The position numbers and the translations under genes are program-made. From JABMQW01 sp964439935 (GTDB lineage Bacteria; Fidelibacterota; Marinisomatia; Marinisomatales; TCS56): a DNA stretch of 64,000 bases. Under the pieces are notes generated by a model that saw only the letters and a program-made list of their open reading frames with translations, did not search any database and had not been told where the DNA came from. Numbering within the stretch: position 1 is the first letter of the stretch; each line of letters opens with the position of its first letter. Below, in pieces: positions 61,806 through 64,000 of the stretch. The DNA lies in NCBI GenBank assembly GCA_964439935.1, contig CAYTPW010000002.1:168027-232026 (forward strand), in the 5' to 3' direction.

Positions 61806-63074
61806 ATGACTGGAACATCAATTGCTGTAGCATTATCTGTCATTATCAGCCCGGTCTTATCACGCTTATATACACCAGAAGATTTTGGAGTATTCGCACT
61901 ATTTATTCAGTTTGTTACATTATTATCGGTGATTTCTACTGGAAGATATGAGTTTGCAATCGTATTACCAAAAGAAGAGAATGAGGCACTTCTGATAAAG
62001 GATTTAGCGATTTTTATTTTAGCGAGTTTTTCTATTTGTATTTTAATTGTTCTTCTCATATTTCAAGATTATTTTCTAATACTAATAAATAAACCTGAGT
62101 TAAAGGGCTGGGTATTTTTATTACCACTAATGGTTTTATTAACCAGTACTGCACGTACGATAGAACAATTATCTATAAGAACAGAACGTTACAAGAATTT
62201 GGCGAAGAGTAAAATCCTGCAAAGTAGTTTATCCAGCGCATCAAACGTATCGTTTGGCATTATGAAATTTGGCTACTTAGGTTTAATTCTCGGTAACATT
62301 ATTGGCTCACTTTCTTTTATCTACAATTTAACTAGAAAGTTTTCAAAAATTCTTTTGCTAAACATGAATCTAAAATCTATTAAATCAGTCGCTTTAAAAT
62401 ATAAACAATTTGTTGTTTTTGATCTTCCTAATATTGTAATTGCTATTGCTGGCCAACGTGCATTTGGATTTTTGTTATTCTTTTTTGCTGGTGCTGAATT
62501 AGCGGGAGTTTACTTCCTTGCGGAACGAATAATTAAAAAACCCGGAGCAATTATCAGCCAATCACTGCAAAAACCGTTATATCAATATCAATCTTCATTA
62601 AATAGAGATCGTATTATAATTGCTACTGACGCCAATAAAAAAGCAAACAAGTTATTTTTTCTATTTCCAATCTATTTGTTTTTACTATTAATCCCTGCAA
62701 AATTTTATGCAGTGTTGTTTGGTTCGACATGGATAAACCTGAAAATTTTTGTTGATGCCTTTTTGGTTGTGTTTTTTCTAGGGTTGGTTTATTCTCCATA
62801 TACATTTGTTTATAGATTATTTCAGCGCCAAGATATCGCATTGAAATTGCGATTTTTTGAGGTGTTTAAAATTGCGATTTTTTTCTTTGTATTTAAAAAT
62901 ATTGCTGATCCAAGAATATTAGTACTATGGTTAGCTACAGTTCCTGCAACAATTGGTTTAATCTATTCACTTGTTGCTTGCTGGTTCCTAACAAAGCATG
63001 TTCACTGGCCAAATATATTGAAGTATTGTTTTGTGATAGGAGCATGGTATGTTATTTTTTCACTCAATCGGTAA
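61806..63074 (+). CDS. wzx: Wzx-type polysaccharide flippase, 5' end next to IS remnant
   Basis: 422 residues with about twelve membrane segments. SRLYTPEDFGVFALF near the start is the flippase signature. The frame is open upstream of the ATG (NFFGIEKTKINKNPFVKNVLTLM...), and relatives begin about 20 residues earlier, but no start codon precedes it because the IS end lies at about 61733. The original start was probably lost; translation may use ATG 61806. It should flip lipid-linked repeat units across the inner membrane. Confidence 0.85.
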   Translation: MTGTSIAVALSVIISPVLSRLYTPEDFGVFALFIQFVTLLSVISTGRYEFAIVLPKEENEALLIKDLAIFILASFSICILIVLLIFQDYFLILINKPELKGWVFLLPLMVLLTSTARTIEQLSIRTERYKNLAKSKILQSSLSSASNVSFGIMKFGYLGLILGNIIGSLSFIYNLTRKFSKILLLNMNLKSIKSVALKYKQFVVFDLPNIVIAIAGQRAFGFLLFFFAGAELAGVYFLAERIIKKPGAIISQSLQKPLYQYQSSLNRDRIIIATDANKKANKLFFLFPIYLFLLLIPAKFYAVLFGSTWINLKIFVDAFLVVFFLGLVYSPYTFVYRLFQRQDIALKLRFFEVFKIAIFFFVFKNIADPRILVLWLATVPATIGLIYSLVACWFLTKHVHWPNILKYCFVIGAWYVIFSLNR

Positions 63075-63280
63075 TTCCTAAAGTAAAAAATTAAATAATA
63101 TAGAAAGGTTGGGATTATTCATTAGTCATCCCAGAGTAGTCTGGTTGATGAGAACGAATGGAACTATAACTAAATGATAAGAAAAATTATGATCTTATCT
63201 TGTCCAACCACTTTGATGTTGCAAGATCACTTGGAAGATAGAATAATTTAATATATTGAATTACCAAAGGACAAACAACG
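63075..63280. other. Intergenic, AT-rich
   Basis: TGGGAT/ATCCCA arms at about 63110-63137 form a weak hairpin without a T run. Nothing else recognised. Confidence 0.35.
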
Positions 63281-64000
63281 ATGATTTCAGAGAAGCAGAA
63301 AATACAGGAACAATCATATACTTTCCCGTACCATTACATCCCAAGATTGGAAGAGGGCATTTTTTATCAAGTTATCAGATATAGCATGGGTATGCGCTAT
63401 GTATGCACATTAGAATTTCTTTTGGATAAACTTCAGGGTATATCTTTTCACACGTTGTGTGATTTTGGTTGTGGAGATGGTAGACTAGTTAGAGAAATAG
63501 CAGAGTTGTATAACGATAAAGAGATCGAGGGGATTGACTATTCAGAGAGGGCAATAAGTCTAGCGAGAGCGCTTAACCCTTGTATCAGTTTCCATAATAT
63601 TGATGTCTTTAAAGAAAATCTTGGCAAGACTTTCAATGTTGTTACTTTAATTGAAGTGTTTGAACATATACCTCCTATCATGTGCAACGATTTTATATTA
63701 GGGCTCAACAGTGTATTGAAAAAAGGTGGAGACCTTTTAGTTACTGTTCCTCATCAAAATTTTCCAGTTACACCAAAACATTATCAACATTTTAATAGCA
63801 TTAAGATACTTAAGTACTTCGACCAATATTATGATTTAAAGGAAATCGCATTCATTGAAAACAGAAATATAAAAGAGATGATTTTAAACAAGATTCTTGT
63901 TAACAAATTTCTCATTCTTAATCATAAAGGCCTTACAAACTTGATATATAGTTACTATAAGAAAAATCAGTTTTTGACTACAGAAGATAAATGTGGTAGA
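63281..64000 (+). CDS. SAM-dependent methyltransferase, 3' end beyond window
   Basis: 240 codons are open to the window edge. Motif I is LCDFGCGDGRLVREI, then GIDYSERAI, VVTLIEVFEHIPP and LKKGGDLLVTVPH, the Methyltransf_11 pattern. In a glycan locus it probably methylates a sugar or acts in a polysaccharide-related route. It starts with a good ATG after AAAGGAC. AT-rich like the flippase. Confidence 0.85.
   Translation, partial: MISEKQKIQEQSYTFPYHYIPRLEEGIFYQVIRYSMGMRYVCTLEFLLDKLQGISFHTLCDFGCGDGRLVREIAELYNDKEIEGIDYSERAISLARALNPCISFHNIDVFKENLGKTFNVVTLIEVFEHIPPIMCNDFILGLNSVLKKGGDLLVTVPHQNFPVTPKHYQHFNSIKILKYFDQYYDLKEIAFIENRNIKEMILNKILVNKFLILNHKGLTNLIYSYYKKNQFLTTEDKCGR

Overview
The window looks like a chromosome segment of a Gram-negative, lipopolysaccharide-making bacterium of the FCB (Fibrobacteres-Chlorobi-Bacteroidetes) superphylum, probably an uncultured lineage such as Marinimicrobia or a relative. 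The clues are a fused LpxC-FabZ protein, a TonB-dependent receptor that starts with a carboxypeptidase-regulatory-like domain, a lamin-tail-domain surface protein ending in a FlgD-like sorting-type domain, and a UbiA-family enzyme close to archaeal-type digeranylgeranylglyceryl phosphate synthases. There is no rRNA gene, so the phylum assignment is inference.

Layout. 0-3.5 kb: end of an aspartate-type aminotransferase, rpmE, then DUF1385-prfA-prmC (translation termination). 3.6-9.4 kb: UbiA-type prenyltransferase, an MFS exporter, a YfhL-type ferredoxin, a cysteine-free Mrp-like ATPase with a SufT-like partner, a membrane protein and uppS. 9.4-18.8 kb: an envelope operon, bamA-skp-lpxD-lpxC/fabZ-lpxA-hypothetical-dxr-rseP. 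18.8-24.8 kb: YwaF-like protein, DUF3108-tsaC-lpxL, and nfeD-floA. 24.8-32 kb (minus strand): coaE-adk-CNT transporter-tdk and udk-cdd-rhomboid-M23 peptidase, giving nucleoside uptake and salvage plus envelope proteases. 32-42 kb: PDZ protein, surface and barrel proteins, a PAS-LuxR regulator, ArsC-type phosphatase, a solitary DNA methyltransferase and a YqeY protein. 42.8-48 kb: a solitary AAA/DUF4143 ATPase, cvpA-dnaG and PEGA/hypothetical genes. 48.4-52 kb: deoxynucleoside kinase and a large TonB-dependent receptor.

52.8-64 kb is an accessory capsule/exopolysaccharide locus: a winged-helix regulator with a degenerate nucleotidyltransferase-like domain, an AbiEii-type pair, a CpsB-like PHP phosphatase, an SLBB protein, an MNT/HEPN pair whose HEPN toxin carries a TAG stop, a decayed four-helix-bundle gene, a Wzc-type tyrosine kinase, a sugar epimerase, a decayed IS3-family element, a Wzx flippase whose 5' end abuts the IS, and a methyltransferase cut by the window edge. 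The last 4 kb is visibly AT-richer than the rest, which suggests transferred glycan genes.

Most unusual: (i) intergenic DNA around the accessory genes, and one coding linker in wzc, carries several short arrays of degenerate units with a strict 7-base period; (ii) the Mrp-like ATPase has no cysteine and has an unrelated beta-rich insert where the cluster-binding CxxC should be; (iii) a near-perfect 25-nt palindrome lies just upstream of the DUF4143 ATPase; (iv) the toxin half of an MNT/HEPN module is interrupted while its antitoxin half is intact. I found no CRISPR array, tRNA, rRNA or complete prophage.
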